Assembly (NCBI GenBank): GCA_905373605.1
Contig: CAJPTO010000023.1
Coordinates: 1 to 22,130 of the forward strand
Length of the DNA: 22,130 bases
Direction: 5' to 3'
From: an uncultured Prevotella sp.
GTDB lineage: Bacteria > Bacteroidota > Bacteroidia > Bacteroidales > Bacteroidaceae
Position 1 is the first letter of the stretch. Every line of letters starts with the position of its first letter. Below are positions 6,544 through 14,206 of this stretch, in pieces. The notes beneath the pieces were generated by a model that saw only the letters and a program-made list of their open reading frames with translations, ran no database searches and had not been told where the DNA came from. The translations under genes were made by a program, and so were the position numbers.

Positions 6544-7368
6544 ATGAAGAAGCCATTGCTTATCATTTCGACGGCCGTTTTGCTGTTTTCGGGCTGTGCA
6601 CAAGAGTTCAACAGAGTGTACAAAAGCGACAACGTGCAGTATAAGTACGAGTACGCTAAAGAGTGTTTCGCAAGAGGCAAATACGTGCGCGCCATAACAC
6701 TGCTGCAAGAACTTGTTACACTGCAGAAAGGAACGGAAAACGCGCAAGAGAGTCTTTACATGCTGGCCATGGCCGAGTATAACAGTAAAGACTACGAGAC
6801 GGCTGCACAGTACTTTAAGAAGTATGTTCAATCGTACCCCAAAGGACGTTATGCCGAAATGGCACAATATTATGTGGGCCAAAGCCTTTTCATGAGTACG
6901 CCCGAACCACGCTTGGACCAGTCGAGAACCGTTCAGGCCATCACCGATTTCCAAACGTTCTTAGACCTTTATCCCGACTCGAAGCAGAAACCGCAAGCAC
7001 AACAACGCCTGTTTGACCTGCAAGACAAACTGGTGGAGAAAGAATTGCACACGGCACAACTGTATTACGACCTGGGTACATACTTCGGCAACTGCAACTA
7101 CGGCGGAAACAATTACGAAGCTTGCATCATCACATCGCAAAACGCATTGAAGGACTATCCTTATAGCCGACTGCGCGAAGATTTTGCCGTGCTGCTGATG
7201 AAAAGCAAGTTTGAACTGGCACAACAAAGCGTTGAAACAAAGAAGCTGGAACGTTATCAGGATGCCGAAGACGAATGTTATGGCTTCATCAACGAGTATC
7301 CTGACTCGAAAGAACGCACTCTGGCCGAGAAATACATCGCCAAATGCAAGGAGATAACAAAGAACTGA
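6544..7368 (+). CDS. bamD: Outer-membrane assembly lipoprotein BamD
   Basis: BamD is a periplasm-facing lipoprotein of the BAM complex, which folds beta-barrel proteins into the outer membrane together with BamA. The 274-residue product starts MKKPLLIIS and has a lipoprotein signal peptide with lipobox LFSGC, placing the lipidated residue at Cys18. The mature part is built from tetratricopeptide-type helical repeats, with phrases such as YAKECFARGKYVRAITLLQE, AEYNSKDYETAAQYFKKYV and DFQTFLDLYPDSK. The length is normal for BamD/ComL. It is first in an operon with rpoZ (36 bases downstream) and a DUF4293 gene, a grouping I recall as common in Bacteroidota. A clear promoter lies just upstream. 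Confidence 0.93.
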   Translation: MKKPLLIISTAVLLFSGCAQEFNRVYKSDNVQYKYEYAKECFARGKYVRAITLLQELVTLQKGTENAQESLYMLAMAEYNSKDYETAAQYFKKYVQSYPKGRYAEMAQYYVGQSLFMSTPEPRLDQSRTVQAITDFQTFLDLYPDSKQKPQAQQRLFDLQDKLVEKELHTAQLYYDLGTYFGNCNYGGNNYEACIITSQNALKDYPYSRLREDFAVLLMKSKFELAQQSVETKKLERYQDAEDECYGFINEYPDSKERTLAEKYIAKCKEITKN

Positions 7369-7404
7369 TTTTGATTTTAAACACAGTATAGGAAGAATTA
7401 TTTT

Positions 7405-7740
7405 ATGGATTACAAGAAGTCGAAAGCTCCATTGAACACCGTTACAAGGGACATTATGGACTTGTGCAACGAAACGAACAACATCTACGAAAGCGTAGCC
7501 ATCATTGCCAAGCGGGCAAACCAGATAAGCGTGGAGATTAAGCAAGACTTGAACAAGAAACTGCAAGAGTTTGCCTCGTATAACGACACGTTGGAAGAGG
7601 TTTTCGAAAACCGTGAGCAGATAGAGATTTCGCGTTACTACGAGAAGCTGCCCAAACCCACGTTGCTGGCTACACAAGAGTTTGTTGACGATAGCATTTA
7701 CTGGCGCGACCCCTCTAAAGAGGGACAACAGATGGACTAA
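7405..7740 (+). CDS. rpoZ: RNA polymerase omega subunit (Bacteroidota type)
   Basis: This 111-residue protein matches the divergent omega subunit of Bacteroidota, a small subunit that wraps the C-terminal tail of beta-prime and helps assemble RNA polymerase. The key stretch is NIYESVAIIAKRANQIS (about residues 26-42), equivalent to the R-x-A-x-Q-hydrophobic core of omega proteins. A charged helical segment follows, then a C-terminal tail ending SIYWRDPSKEGQQMD. It lies between bamD and DUF4293 on one transcript. Its TAA stop overlaps the ATG of the next gene by one base (TAATG), suggesting translational coupling. The call rests on the motif and the gene order. Confidence 0.88.
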   Translation: MDYKKSKAPLNTVTRDIMDLCNETNNIYESVAIIAKRANQISVEIKQDLNKKLQEFASYNDTLEEVFENREQIEISRYYEKLPKPTLLATQEFVDDSIYWRDPSKEGQQMD

Positions 7741-8195
7741 TGTGGCAGCGTAAGCAAACCATATTCTTGGTGTTGGCCATCGCTTTCACCATTGCATGCT
7801 TGTGCATGTCGCTTGGTTATTTCGAACCTCAGGGGATGGGGCTCAATGCATACTTGTTTAACCTTGGGCTTCGTCTTCCAGAAGGGGGCATCAACATGGC
7901 TTCCAGTGTGCTGTTCGCCATACAAGTGCTTTCAGCGACCATCGGCACATGGGCCATTGCAGGCTTTCGCAACAGGCCTAGACAAGCAAAGCTGTGCATG
8001 CTCAACATGATTTTGCTGGTTGTTTGGTATGCATTGGCCGCCGTTTACGCCCTTCACATCGGTTATCGCGACTATATATTCCACGCGAACATCGCCATTT
8101 GCTTTCCTTTTGTGGCCATCGTGTTGTATTGGATGGCTCGAAGGGGCATTATTGCTGATGAGAAGTTGGTTAGGGCTGCGGATAGAATTAGATAA
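7740..8195 (+). CDS. DUF4293 four-helix membrane protein
   Basis: This 151-residue integral membrane protein belongs to the uncharacterised DUF4293 family, restricted largely to Bacteroidota. Four hydrophobic segments are visible, at about residues 7-27, 52-76, 86-106 and 113-133. Positive residues flank them at the N-terminus (MWQRK), in the loop before segment 3 (RNRPRQ) and after segment 4 (ARR), with a short basic tail. The ATG shares its A with the rpoZ stop codon, so it is probably translated by coupling. The function is unknown; its place in the bamD operon hints at envelope work but does not prove it. Confidence 0.85.
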   Translation: MWQRKQTIFLVLAIAFTIACLCMSLGYFEPQGMGLNAYLFNLGLRLPEGGINMASSVLFAIQVLSATIGTWAIAGFRNRPRQAKLCMLNMILLVVWYALAAVYALHIGYRDYIFHANIAICFPFVAIVLYWMARRGIIADEKLVRAADRIR

Positions 8196-8280
8196 CGACT
8201 GGTGACTTCAAGCAAATTAGTAGGCAGAAATAAACGACAAAGACTGTGGCTAAAGCTGCTTTTAAACCAGGCTTGTACAT
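8188..8280 (-). CDS. Possible 30-residue membrane micro-protein
   Basis: An ATG at 8280 opens a 30-codon frame ending in TAA at 8188. It reads MYKPGLKAALATVFVVYF, then CLLICLKSPVVI. A hydrophobic stretch of about 16 residues (AALATVFVVYFCLLICL) is bracketed by Lys7 and Lys25, as in single-pass micro-proteins. A TAnnTTTG element (TATATTTG, 8296-8289) ends 9 bases before the ATG. Its end overlaps the convergent DUF4293 end by 8 bases. Against it: no good -33 box is present, the frame is short enough to arise by chance, and I know no homologue. Treat it as a candidate only. Confidence 0.25.
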   Translation of the reverse strand: MYKPGLKAALATVFVVYFCLLICLKSPVVI

Positions 8281-8288
8281 CAAAGTCG

Positions 8289-8296
8289 CAAATATA
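8289..8296 (-). promoter_or_regulatory. Possible -7 element before the micro-protein ORF
   Basis: TATATTTG on the minus strand matches TAnnTTTG and is followed by C, as at several other promoters here. There is no TTTG at the expected -33 distance, and the region upstream lies in the 8303-8352 hairpin, so support is weak. Confidence 0.3.
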
Positions 8297-8302
8297 ATGA
8301 TT

Positions 8303-8352
8303 ATAACGAAGCAGGGGAAGCACCTTAATGGTTGCTTCCCCTGCTTCGTTAT
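8303..8352 (+). terminator. Strong hairpin ending the bamD operon, possibly bidirectional
   Basis: The arms at 8303-8322 and 8333-8352 are perfect complements over 20 bp (core GAAGCAGGGGAAGCA against TGCTTCCCCTGCTTC) with a 10-base loop. It lies about 108 bases after the DUF4293 stop. There is no long T tract on either side, only ATTTCGTTAATT to the right, so it may act as a processing or 3'-end stability structure as well as a terminator. Confidence 0.7.
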
Positions 8353-8408
8353 TTCGTTAATTCCTCGTAGCGTGCTACAAAATAAATCTTTTTAATCACA
8401 ATGCTATG

Positions 8409-8498
8409 CACACTATATTAATAAGGAGTGTGAGCTTTTCTGGAAAATTTAGGTGTTAGACACCTTTACTTTCGCGCAATATTAATAAGGAGTGCGAA
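8409..8498 (+). repeat. Two ATATTAATAAGGAGTG repeats within matching stem-loops
   Basis: ATATTAATAAGGAGTG occurs at 8415-8430 and 8479-8494, 64 bases apart. Each copy lies in the loop of a small inverted repeat whose arms differ: CACAC/GTGTG around the first, and TTCGCGC/GTGCGAA (one G-U type pair) around the second. A perfect 6-bp hairpin (8451-8465) lies between them. Confidence 0.6.
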
Positions 8499-8537
8499 CA
8501 TTGAGTCGGCAAGCAACACGCTATGGGTGGTAAGTAA

Positions 8538-8577
8538 GAGAAACAAGGCATCAAAGAGAGCGATGCACTTGTTTCTC
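8538..8577 (-). terminator. Hairpin after the GH57 gene
   Basis: GAGAAACAAG-GCATC (8538-8552) pairs with GATGC-CTTGTTTCTC (8562-8577), leaving one unpaired base and a 9-base loop. It starts 10 bases past the GH57 stop codon at 8587. No T tract follows on the minus strand, so the strength of termination is uncertain. Confidence 0.55.
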
Positions 8578-8586
8578 CTTTCATGT

Positions 8587-9990
8587 CTACTTCTTCTCTT
8601 CGCTCTTCTGAGTTGCCTTCTTAGCCGTAGCCCGTTTGGGTTTTGCTTTCGTCGCGCCAGCTTCAAGTGCAGCTCTGAGTTTGTCGCTTTCGGCTTCAAT
8701 CTTTTCAATTTTTGTTTGCAAGCGAACAATCTCCTTTTCTTTCATCTCGATTTCATCGCCTTGGTTCTTAATCGCCGTAAGCAAGCTGTTCAGCTCATCA
8801 TTGTCGATTTCCTCGGGATAGAGGCTCTTCACCCTGCTGATGAAGTCGCCAAGAATGTTCATGTAGTTGGTGAAAGCATCGAACGGACTGCTGTAAATGC
8901 CACGGTCAATGGCCACGCCCGTGTTCTTAGTGGTCATGAAGCGGAAGTTGTTCGAAGCTTGCAGATAGTCCCAGTCTTGGTTTATGCGTGCATCGTTGGC
9001 AATCCTCACCCTGTCGGCCACGCTATAAAGCTTGTTGAAAGCCTCGCGTTGCATGGGATTGCCTAGCCAGCTGCTCACATCTCGCTCCTCGTCTATCCAC
9101 GAAAGGGCGTAAGGCACGTCAAGGGGAGCCACGCTTTTCATCTTAGTGCATATCTCTGTAGGTGTAGAGAAGTTTATACCAGCCTGTTTGGCACATACGG
9201 GGATGGCTTTTAAGAACTCCAAGATGTTGCTAGACAAGGGCTGTGCGATGCCAAGTGCCGAGAGTTCCATGAAGATATTGATTACTTGTTCTTCTTCGGG
9301 CAAGGCAGCAATCTTGGCAACATAGTTGTCGGCAAACAATGGATACTCGTCCCAGTCGCTGTTGTTGAAGCGCAACGACACGTCGTCGCTGAGATTGATA
9401 TCACGTAACAGCAACTTCAAGTTGGGTGCCATGTTGCAATGGTACAAGTAGTGTGGCGACTTCCATCCAAGAATGTGCTTAGCACCTTCAGTAAGCATGC
9501 CCTTAAAGCCCATGAGCGAAGCCTTCGAACCAATGTCGTCATTATAGATGAGCGACGAGTTACGCAGCACCTTGGGCACTTGTCCGAAATACTCCTTTAT
9601 TTTTTGGCACTGCTTCTTCACTTCGGCCTCGAAACTGTCTTCATTGATAAGCGAAGCCAAGCCATGCGAATAAGGTTCAGCCAAGAATTCAACGCAACCT
9701 GTTTCATTCAACTCTTGTAGTTTATCCAAGACCTGCGGGGCATGCATTTCCAATTGTTCTATTCCCACACCCGAGAGCGAGAAGGCAACCTTAAAATACT
9801 TGTCATTGGTCTTAATCATTTCGAGTAAAGCCTCCAAAGCAGGCATGTACGAACGCTCGGCAATGTCGGTTATGGTGCGTTCGTTCTCGAAATCATCGTA
9901 ATAATAGTGGTCGGTACCGATGTCGAAGAACCTGTACCGCTTGAGATGGATAATCTGGTGTATCTCAAAATATAAACATATCGTTTTCAT
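8587..9990 (-). CDS. GH57-family alpha-glucan hydrolase/transferase
   Basis: This 467-residue protein resembles glycoside hydrolase family 57 (alpha-amylase or 4-alpha-glucanotransferase type), retaining enzymes acting on alpha-1,4-glucans. Early motifs include CLYFEIHQ (5-12), where family members carry a catalytic-barrel His. GCVEFLAEPYSHG follows (98-110), resembling the motif that contains the Glu nucleophile. A conserved-looking SSLIYNDDIG lies near 145-154. After the barrel and helical region comes a coiled coil of Glu, Lys and Leu residues (about 405-445), then a Lys/Ala-rich tail ending AKKATQKSEEKK, an unusual extension for an enzyme. It is third in an operon behind a debranching enzyme and a glycosyltransferase, pointing to intracellular glycogen. 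The exact reaction is not determined. Confidence 0.85.
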   Translation of the reverse strand: MKTICLYFEIHQIIHLKRYRFFDIGTDHYYYDDFENERTITDIAERSYMPALEALLEMIKTNDKYFKVAFSLSGVGIEQLEMHAPQVLDKLQELNETGCVEFLAEPYSHGLASLINEDSFEAEVKKQCQKIKEYFGQVPKVLRNSSLIYNDDIGSKASLMGFKGMLTEGAKHILGWKSPHYLYHCNMAPNLKLLLRDINLSDDVSLRFNNSDWDEYPLFADNYVAKIAALPEEEQVINIFMELSALGIAQPLSSNILEFLKAIPVCAKQAGINFSTPTEICTKMKSVAPLDVPYALSWIDEERDVSSWLGNPMQREAFNKLYSVADRVRIANDARINQDWDYLQASNNFRFMTTKNTGVAIDRGIYSSPFDAFTNYMNILGDFISRVKSLYPEEIDNDELNSLLTAIKNQGDEIEMKEKEIVRLQTKIEKIEAESDKLRAALEAGATKAKPKRATAKKATQKSEEKK

Positions 9991-10016
9991 TGTCTTACTT
10001 ATTTGTTAAAAGGCTG

Positions 10017-11285
10017 CTACTTCTTGTTAATTGTTCTCTCGTAAAGTGTGCGTATCCATAGGCCCACTTTCTCCCACGTAATCTGGTCTACCTCGTTCTT
10101 ACCCTCATCTTGCAGGTAATGGAACAAGCTATCATTGTGGCAGATGGAGTAAATGGCATCGGCCAAAGCGTGAATGTCCCAATAATCCACCTTGATGCAA
10201 TTGGTTAAGATTTCGGCACAACCACTTTGTTTGGATATGATTGTTGGTGTTCCGCACTGCATTGCTTCAAGGGGAGATATGCCAAAAGGCTCGCTCACGG
10301 ACGGCATTACATAGACATCTGATGCCTTAAGGCATTCGTAGACCTGCTTCCCGCGCATGAAACCAGGGAAATGAAACCTATCGGCAATGCCTCGATTGGC
10401 TGCCAAGTAAATCATCTTGTCCATCATGTCGCCCGAACCAGCCATGCAAAAACGCACGTTTCTGGTGCGGTGAAGCACCATCGTGGCCGCTTCCACAAAG
10501 TATTCAGGTCCTTTTTGCATCGTAATTCGCCCAAGGAAAGTCACTACTTTCTCTTTATCATCGTGGTTGGGGCGTGGGATGTCTTGCAATTCTTGCGCCA
10601 AAGGATACACGGCGTTGTGAACGGTGAAACACTTACGTGGGTCTTGGTGGTATTGATTGATAACCGTTTGTCGTGTCAATTCAGACACACACATGATACA
10701 ATCGGCATTATCCATACCATCTTTCTCAATGGAATAAACCGTCGGGTTCACCTTACCGCGCGAACGGTCGAAGTCGGTGGCATGAACATGTATGCAAAGG
10801 GGCTTTCCCGACACTTGCTTGGCATGTATCCCTGCGGGATAAGTGAGCCAATCGTGTGCGTGTATGATGTCGAATTCTTGTTTTCTGGCCACAACTCCAG
10901 CAACAATGGAGTAATTGTTAATCTCTTCGTGGAGATTGTCTGGGTATCGTCCGGAAAACTCTACGCAACCTAAATCGTTAAGGTTCATGTAATTGAAATC
11001 GGCGTAGATGTGGTCACGAAGCTCATAATAATACTCGGGAGACATCACATTGCCGAGCCTATCTTTAAGGTAATCGTAGCTTACATCACGCCAAGCCACG
11101 GGAACGCAGTTCATTGCCACGATGTTTGCAGCAGTCTTGTCTTCGTCGCCCCAAGGTTTGGGCAGGCAGAATGTGATTTCCATGTCGCCTTGTGCATGCA
11201 ACCCTTCAGTGATACCGAAGCTCGCTGTGCCAAGACCACCTAAGATGTGAGGAGGATACTCCCAACCAAACATTAGTACTTTCAT
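10017..11285 (-). CDS. GT4-type glycosyltransferase, probable glycogen synthase
   Basis: This 422-residue GT-B fold glycosyltransferase probably extends alpha-glucan chains from a nucleotide-glucose donor. The N-terminal domain starts MKVLMFGWEYPPHILGG and carries the glycine loop GGLGTASFG (16-24), plus HAHDW at 142-146. The C-terminal nucleotide-sugar domain has FLGRITMQKGPEYF (250-263) and the E-x7-E motif EPFGISPLE (332-340). It lies 17 bases after the debranching enzyme and 26 bases before the GH57 gene, so all three are likely cotranscribed. The glycogen synthase role is inferred from this context; general GT4 members transfer many other sugars. Confidence 0.87.
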   Translation of the reverse strand: MKVLMFGWEYPPHILGGLGTASFGITEGLHAQGDMEITFCLPKPWGDEDKTAANIVAMNCVPVAWRDVSYDYLKDRLGNVMSPEYYYELRDHIYADFNYMNLNDLGCVEFSGRYPDNLHEEINNYSIVAGVVARKQEFDIIHAHDWLTYPAGIHAKQVSGKPLCIHVHATDFDRSRGKVNPTVYSIEKDGMDNADCIMCVSELTRQTVINQYHQDPRKCFTVHNAVYPLAQELQDIPRPNHDDKEKVVTFLGRITMQKGPEYFVEAATMVLHRTRNVRFCMAGSGDMMDKMIYLAANRGIADRFHFPGFMRGKQVYECLKASDVYVMPSVSEPFGISPLEAMQCGTPTIISKQSGCAEILTNCIKVDYWDIHALADAIYSICHNDSLFHYLQDEGKNEVDQITWEKVGLWIRTLYERTINKK

Positions 11286-11302
11286 TTTTAGGTCCTCCGT
11301 TA

Positions 11303-13249
11303 TTATTGGTAAGAATATTTTTCTAGCAGTTCAAGGGTTCTCAAAATCTCGCCTACATTCATGGCGAATGATATGGCTCCGCGTCCATGGAAAGGCGGAT
11401 TGCCGTCGAAGAGTTCGGGAATGGTTCCCAAGCAGTGGTAGAACATCTCGTCTTCGTAGCCAACCATTTGCCTTTCGATGAAGCTAAGGCGTGTGCGTTT
11501 GTAGAGTTTGAGGCATGCTTCCATGTAAAATCCGCCTAGCCAAGGCCAAGCCGTTCCCTGATGGTAGGCATAGTCACGCTGGATTTGCGACCCAACATAC
11601 ATGGGATTGTACCCTCCGCTCTTAGGCGACAGCGTCCTGAGTCCCTTTGGCGTGAGCAATTCGCGCGTACAAACGTCCAACACGCTCTTCCTTTGGCTCA
11701 GTTCCAAGGGCGAATAGTCGAGGGCAACGGCAAAAATCATGTTCGGCCGCACACTCCAATCCACCATGTTGCCGTCAACAAAGTCGTAAAGGTATCCATA
11801 TTCGTTCAAGAATGTGTCCACAAATGCCTCTTTACACTTGGCGGCCAAGCTCTCCAACCGTTCTGCACGTGCGTTATCAGACATGTCAGCAGCAATAGAT
11901 GCGGCAAACTTGAGGGCGTTATACCACAATGCATTAAACTCAACGATGTATCCCGAACGCGGAACAGCAGGTCTTCCGTTGATGGTAGAGTTCATCCAAG
12001 TGACGGCTTTGTCCTTGCCATTTGTTTTCAGCAGCCCGTTGTCATCGAGCAAAAGGTTGGGATGCTTGTCGCTGATGATGTAAGTAATAATGTCTTCAAC
12101 CAGCTTACCATACTTGTCAATGCAGCGTTCCTTGGAAGTTTCCCTTGCATATTGCTGGGTGGCCCATATAGCCCACAACAAAACGTCGGGCTGTTCTATC
12201 TCGGCAATGTTAACGGTAAGCGGTTTATCCTCCATAAACTCCCGCAATCCCCTTTCGGCTGTACGCATAACAGCTTCGAAATAGCTTTCTTCTTCGATGG
12301 CAAGTGTCAGTCCCGGAAGTGCCACAAAGGTATCCCTAGCCCGGCATTTGAACCAAGGATAACCAGCCAAGATATATTCGTCGCCGTTACTTTCGCTGAT
12401 GTGGAACTGGTGAGCGGCATTAACAAGGCAATGGAAGAAGTTGTCGCGAGGGCTTCTTTCCTCCACTTCTTCTTCGAAAAGGCGGCAAAGGTCTTTGGTT
12501 TTAAACTCTTGTATGGAAGCCGAGAACACGATGCTTTCGCCCTTCTTGATGTTCATCTCGAAGTAACCAGGCACATAGAGGTCCTCATTAGCGTCGTATC
12601 CGCGCTCTTGCTCCTTGGTGTATTCCAAACCACGGTACCAGTTGGGTTCGAAAACAAAGGTGTTCTTTTTGCTGAACTGCATGAACAATTCGGGATAACC
12701 TGCATACATACAAGTTTTTATGCCGTTCTCCACTTCATGATATTCACGCGAAGCCACACTGTTTTCGTGTGTAAACTGGCGCACGCTCCTGAATGCCAAG
12801 AAAGGTTTGAAACGCAAGGTGGTTGCCGAATGTGCGTCTTCCAAGGTATACCGAATGAGTATCCGGTCTTCAAAATGCTGGAACACCACTTCCTTTTTAA
12901 GCAAAACACCCCCCACCCTATACAAGGTAGTCGGCACTTTGTCGCAGTTGAACTCGCGGATGTATTTATGTCCGTTCGGACTATACGTGTTTCCGCGGTA
13001 CTTGTGCAGCCCCAAGTTAAACTCAGCACCATGTTGGATAACCGACACGTCGAGTGAAGAGAGCAGCACATGGTTATCGTCATCGATTTCTGGAATAGGC
13101 ATGACGAGAAGTCCATGATACTTTCTCGTGTTGCAATCCAGTATAGACGAACAAGCGTAAGCTCCCGACCGGTTGGTCCGCAGCAACTCTTTAGGTAATG
13201 CTTCCTCAAGATTGGTCATGAGGGATTTTTCAAATCGTATATAACCCAT
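11303..13249 (-). CDS. Amylo-alpha-1,6-glucosidase (glycogen debranching enzyme, GH133-type)
   Basis: This 648-residue enzyme removes alpha-1,6-linked branch glucose from glycogen. The N-terminal beta-rich domain covers about residues 1-240, with the typical opening LRTNRSGAYACSSI and NTRKYHGLLV. A linker precedes a C-terminal (alpha/alpha)6 barrel from about 280 to the end, with signature stretches AGYPWFKCRARDTFVALPGL, RSGYIVEFNALWYNALKFA and YHQGTAWPWLGGFYMEA. The length and both domains are complete, and the start MGYIRFEKSL fits. It is the first gene of the glycogen operon; its promoter lies at 13324-13355. It is divergent from a Crp/Fnr regulator, which may control it. Confidence 0.92.
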   Translation of the reverse strand: MGYIRFEKSLMTNLEEALPKELLRTNRSGAYACSSILDCNTRKYHGLLVMPIPEIDDDNHVLLSSLDVSVIQHGAEFNLGLHKYRGNTYSPNGHKYIREFNCDKVPTTLYRVGGVLLKKEVVFQHFEDRILIRYTLEDAHSATTLRFKPFLAFRSVRQFTHENSVASREYHEVENGIKTCMYAGYPELFMQFSKKNTFVFEPNWYRGLEYTKEQERGYDANEDLYVPGYFEMNIKKGESIVFSASIQEFKTKDLCRLFEEEVEERSPRDNFFHCLVNAAHQFHISESNGDEYILAGYPWFKCRARDTFVALPGLTLAIEEESYFEAVMRTAERGLREFMEDKPLTVNIAEIEQPDVLLWAIWATQQYARETSKERCIDKYGKLVEDIITYIISDKHPNLLLDDNGLLKTNGKDKAVTWMNSTINGRPAVPRSGYIVEFNALWYNALKFAASIAADMSDNARAERLESLAAKCKEAFVDTFLNEYGYLYDFVDGNMVDWSVRPNMIFAVALDYSPLELSQRKSVLDVCTRELLTPKGLRTLSPKSGGYNPMYVGSQIQRDYAYHQGTAWPWLGGFYMEACLKLYKRTRLSFIERQMVGYEDEMFYHCLGTIPELFDGNPPFHGRGAISFAMNVGEILRTLELLEKYSYQ

Positions 13250-13323
13250 ATAGCTATACTTTAAGGTTTAATTGTTAGTCCTATTGTACGGAAGATTGGT
13301 TAGGATGTCAACTCTTCGTTCGC

Positions 13324-13355
13324 CAAAAGTACAAAATAATCGGCTTTAACACAAA
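13324..13355 (-). promoter_or_regulatory. Promoter of the glycogen operon
   Basis: The minus strand has TTTG (13355-13352), a 20-base spacer and TACTTTTG (13331-13324). The predicted start is near 13318, giving a leader of about 70 bases before the debranching-enzyme ATG at 13249. No clear palindromic operator could be picked out nearby. Confidence 0.65.
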
Positions 13356-13445
13356 TAAAACGCGCTGAATTTACGAAAATAACATTTTTTCGGTATCGTT
13401 GGGACAAAAAAAAGACCAATAATCCTGCTGCATAGAAGAAAATAG

Positions 13446-13453
13446 TAATTTTG
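13446..13453 (+). promoter_or_regulatory. -7 element for the Crp/Fnr gene
   Basis: TAATTTTG matches TAnnTTTG. The -33 region is weak. The predicted start is near 13459, about 43 bases before the ATG at 13502. It faces away from the glycogen promoter, with about 90 bases between the two -33 regions. Confidence 0.5.
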
Positions 13454-13501
13454 TAAGCAATTCTGTTAATCAACACAAGACTGAGTAAATCCAGAAAAAA
13501 T

Positions 13502-14206
13502 ATGACAACTAAGAATTTAGTATCAAGTGAAGAAGTGACAAGCATCATTTCCGAGCACTGGAGCCCCCTTTCGGAGTCTCAACAAAAAATGTTGGCAGAC
13601 AATGTGAGGATTGTGACGTTCAAGAAGAACGACATTATATACAGAGCAGCTGAATCTCCGCGCGAGGTTATGTGCTTGATATCGGGTAAGGTTAAAGTAT
13701 ATAAAGAGGGCGTTAATGGTAGAAGCCAAATCATTCGCGCCATTAAGGCTGTAGAGTTTTTCGGCTACAGAGCCTTCTTTGCAGGCGAAGATTATAAAAC
13801 CTCTGCGATGGCCATCGACACATGCACGGTGGCTTTCTTGCCTATCCAGCTTGTTGTTAAGCTCATCCGCGAGAACAACAGCGTTTCGATGTTCTTCATC
13901 AAGCATTTGGCGAAATTGCTGGGGTCGTCTGACGAAAGAACGGTGAGCTTAACCCAAAAGCACATTAGAGGGCGACTTGCAGAGACGCTGCTTTTCCTCA
14001 AAGACAGTTACGGTGTGGAGGAAGACGGCTATACGCTTAGCGTTTATCTCAGCCGAGAAGACATTGCCAACATGTCCAACATGACCACGAGCAATGCCAT
14101 TCGCACCATTTCATCGTTTGCTGCCGAAAACATGATTGCCATTGAAGGCAGAAAGATACGCATCATGCACGATGAGGAACTGCGAAAGGTTAGCAAGCTA
14201 GGCTAG
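13502..14206 (+). CDS. Crp/Fnr-family transcriptional regulator
   Basis: This 234-residue regulator has a cyclic-nucleotide-binding-type beta-barrel (about 20-120), a dimer helix (about 125-145) and a C-terminal winged helix-turn-helix. The HTH is LSREDIANMSNMTTSNAIRTISSF (183-206) in two runs: LSREDIANMSNM and TTSNAIRTISSF. The E. coli CRP cAMP-contact pattern (Gly-Glu then Arg-Thr/Ser) is not present; the equivalent loop reads FFGYRAFFAGEDYKTSAMA, so the ligand, if any, is unknown. No cysteine cluster for an iron-sulfur centre is seen. It is divergent from the glycogen operon and could regulate it; this is inference. Its TAG stop overlaps the convergent lipid kinase stop in the shared bases CTAG. 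Confidence 0.9.
   Translation: MTTKNLVSSEEVTSIISEHWSPLSESQQKMLADNVRIVTFKKNDIIYRAAESPREVMCLISGKVKVYKEGVNGRSQIIRAIKAVEFFGYRAFFAGEDYKTSAMAIDTCTVAFLPIQLVVKLIRENNSVSMFFIKHLAKLLGSSDERTVSLTQKHIRGRLAETLLFLKDSYGVEEDGYTLSVYLSREDIANMSNMTTSNAIRTISSFAAENMIAIEGRKIRIMHDEELRKVSKLG

Larger units (their letters stand above)
8196..8586. other. Spacer between convergent DUF4293 and glycogen operons
   Basis: About 390 bases contain the possible micro-protein gene, a very strong hairpin (8303-8352), two direct repeats with matching flanking stems (8409-8432 and 8471-8498), a small perfect hairpin AGGTGT-TAG-ACACCT (8451-8465), and the hairpin following the GH57 gene (8538-8577). No larger gene was seen. Confidence 0.7.

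Noticed and set aside
11561..13057. 498-codon plus-strand frame opposite the debranching enzyme
   Set aside because: It lies entirely antisense to a clear GH133 gene, has no promoter and shows no recognisable domain.
13250..13501. CRP-like palindromic operator between the glycogen and Crp/Fnr genes
   Set aside because: Only short arms such as TTGG/CCAA around 13400-13416 were found. No TGTGA-type palindrome is present, so no site is called.
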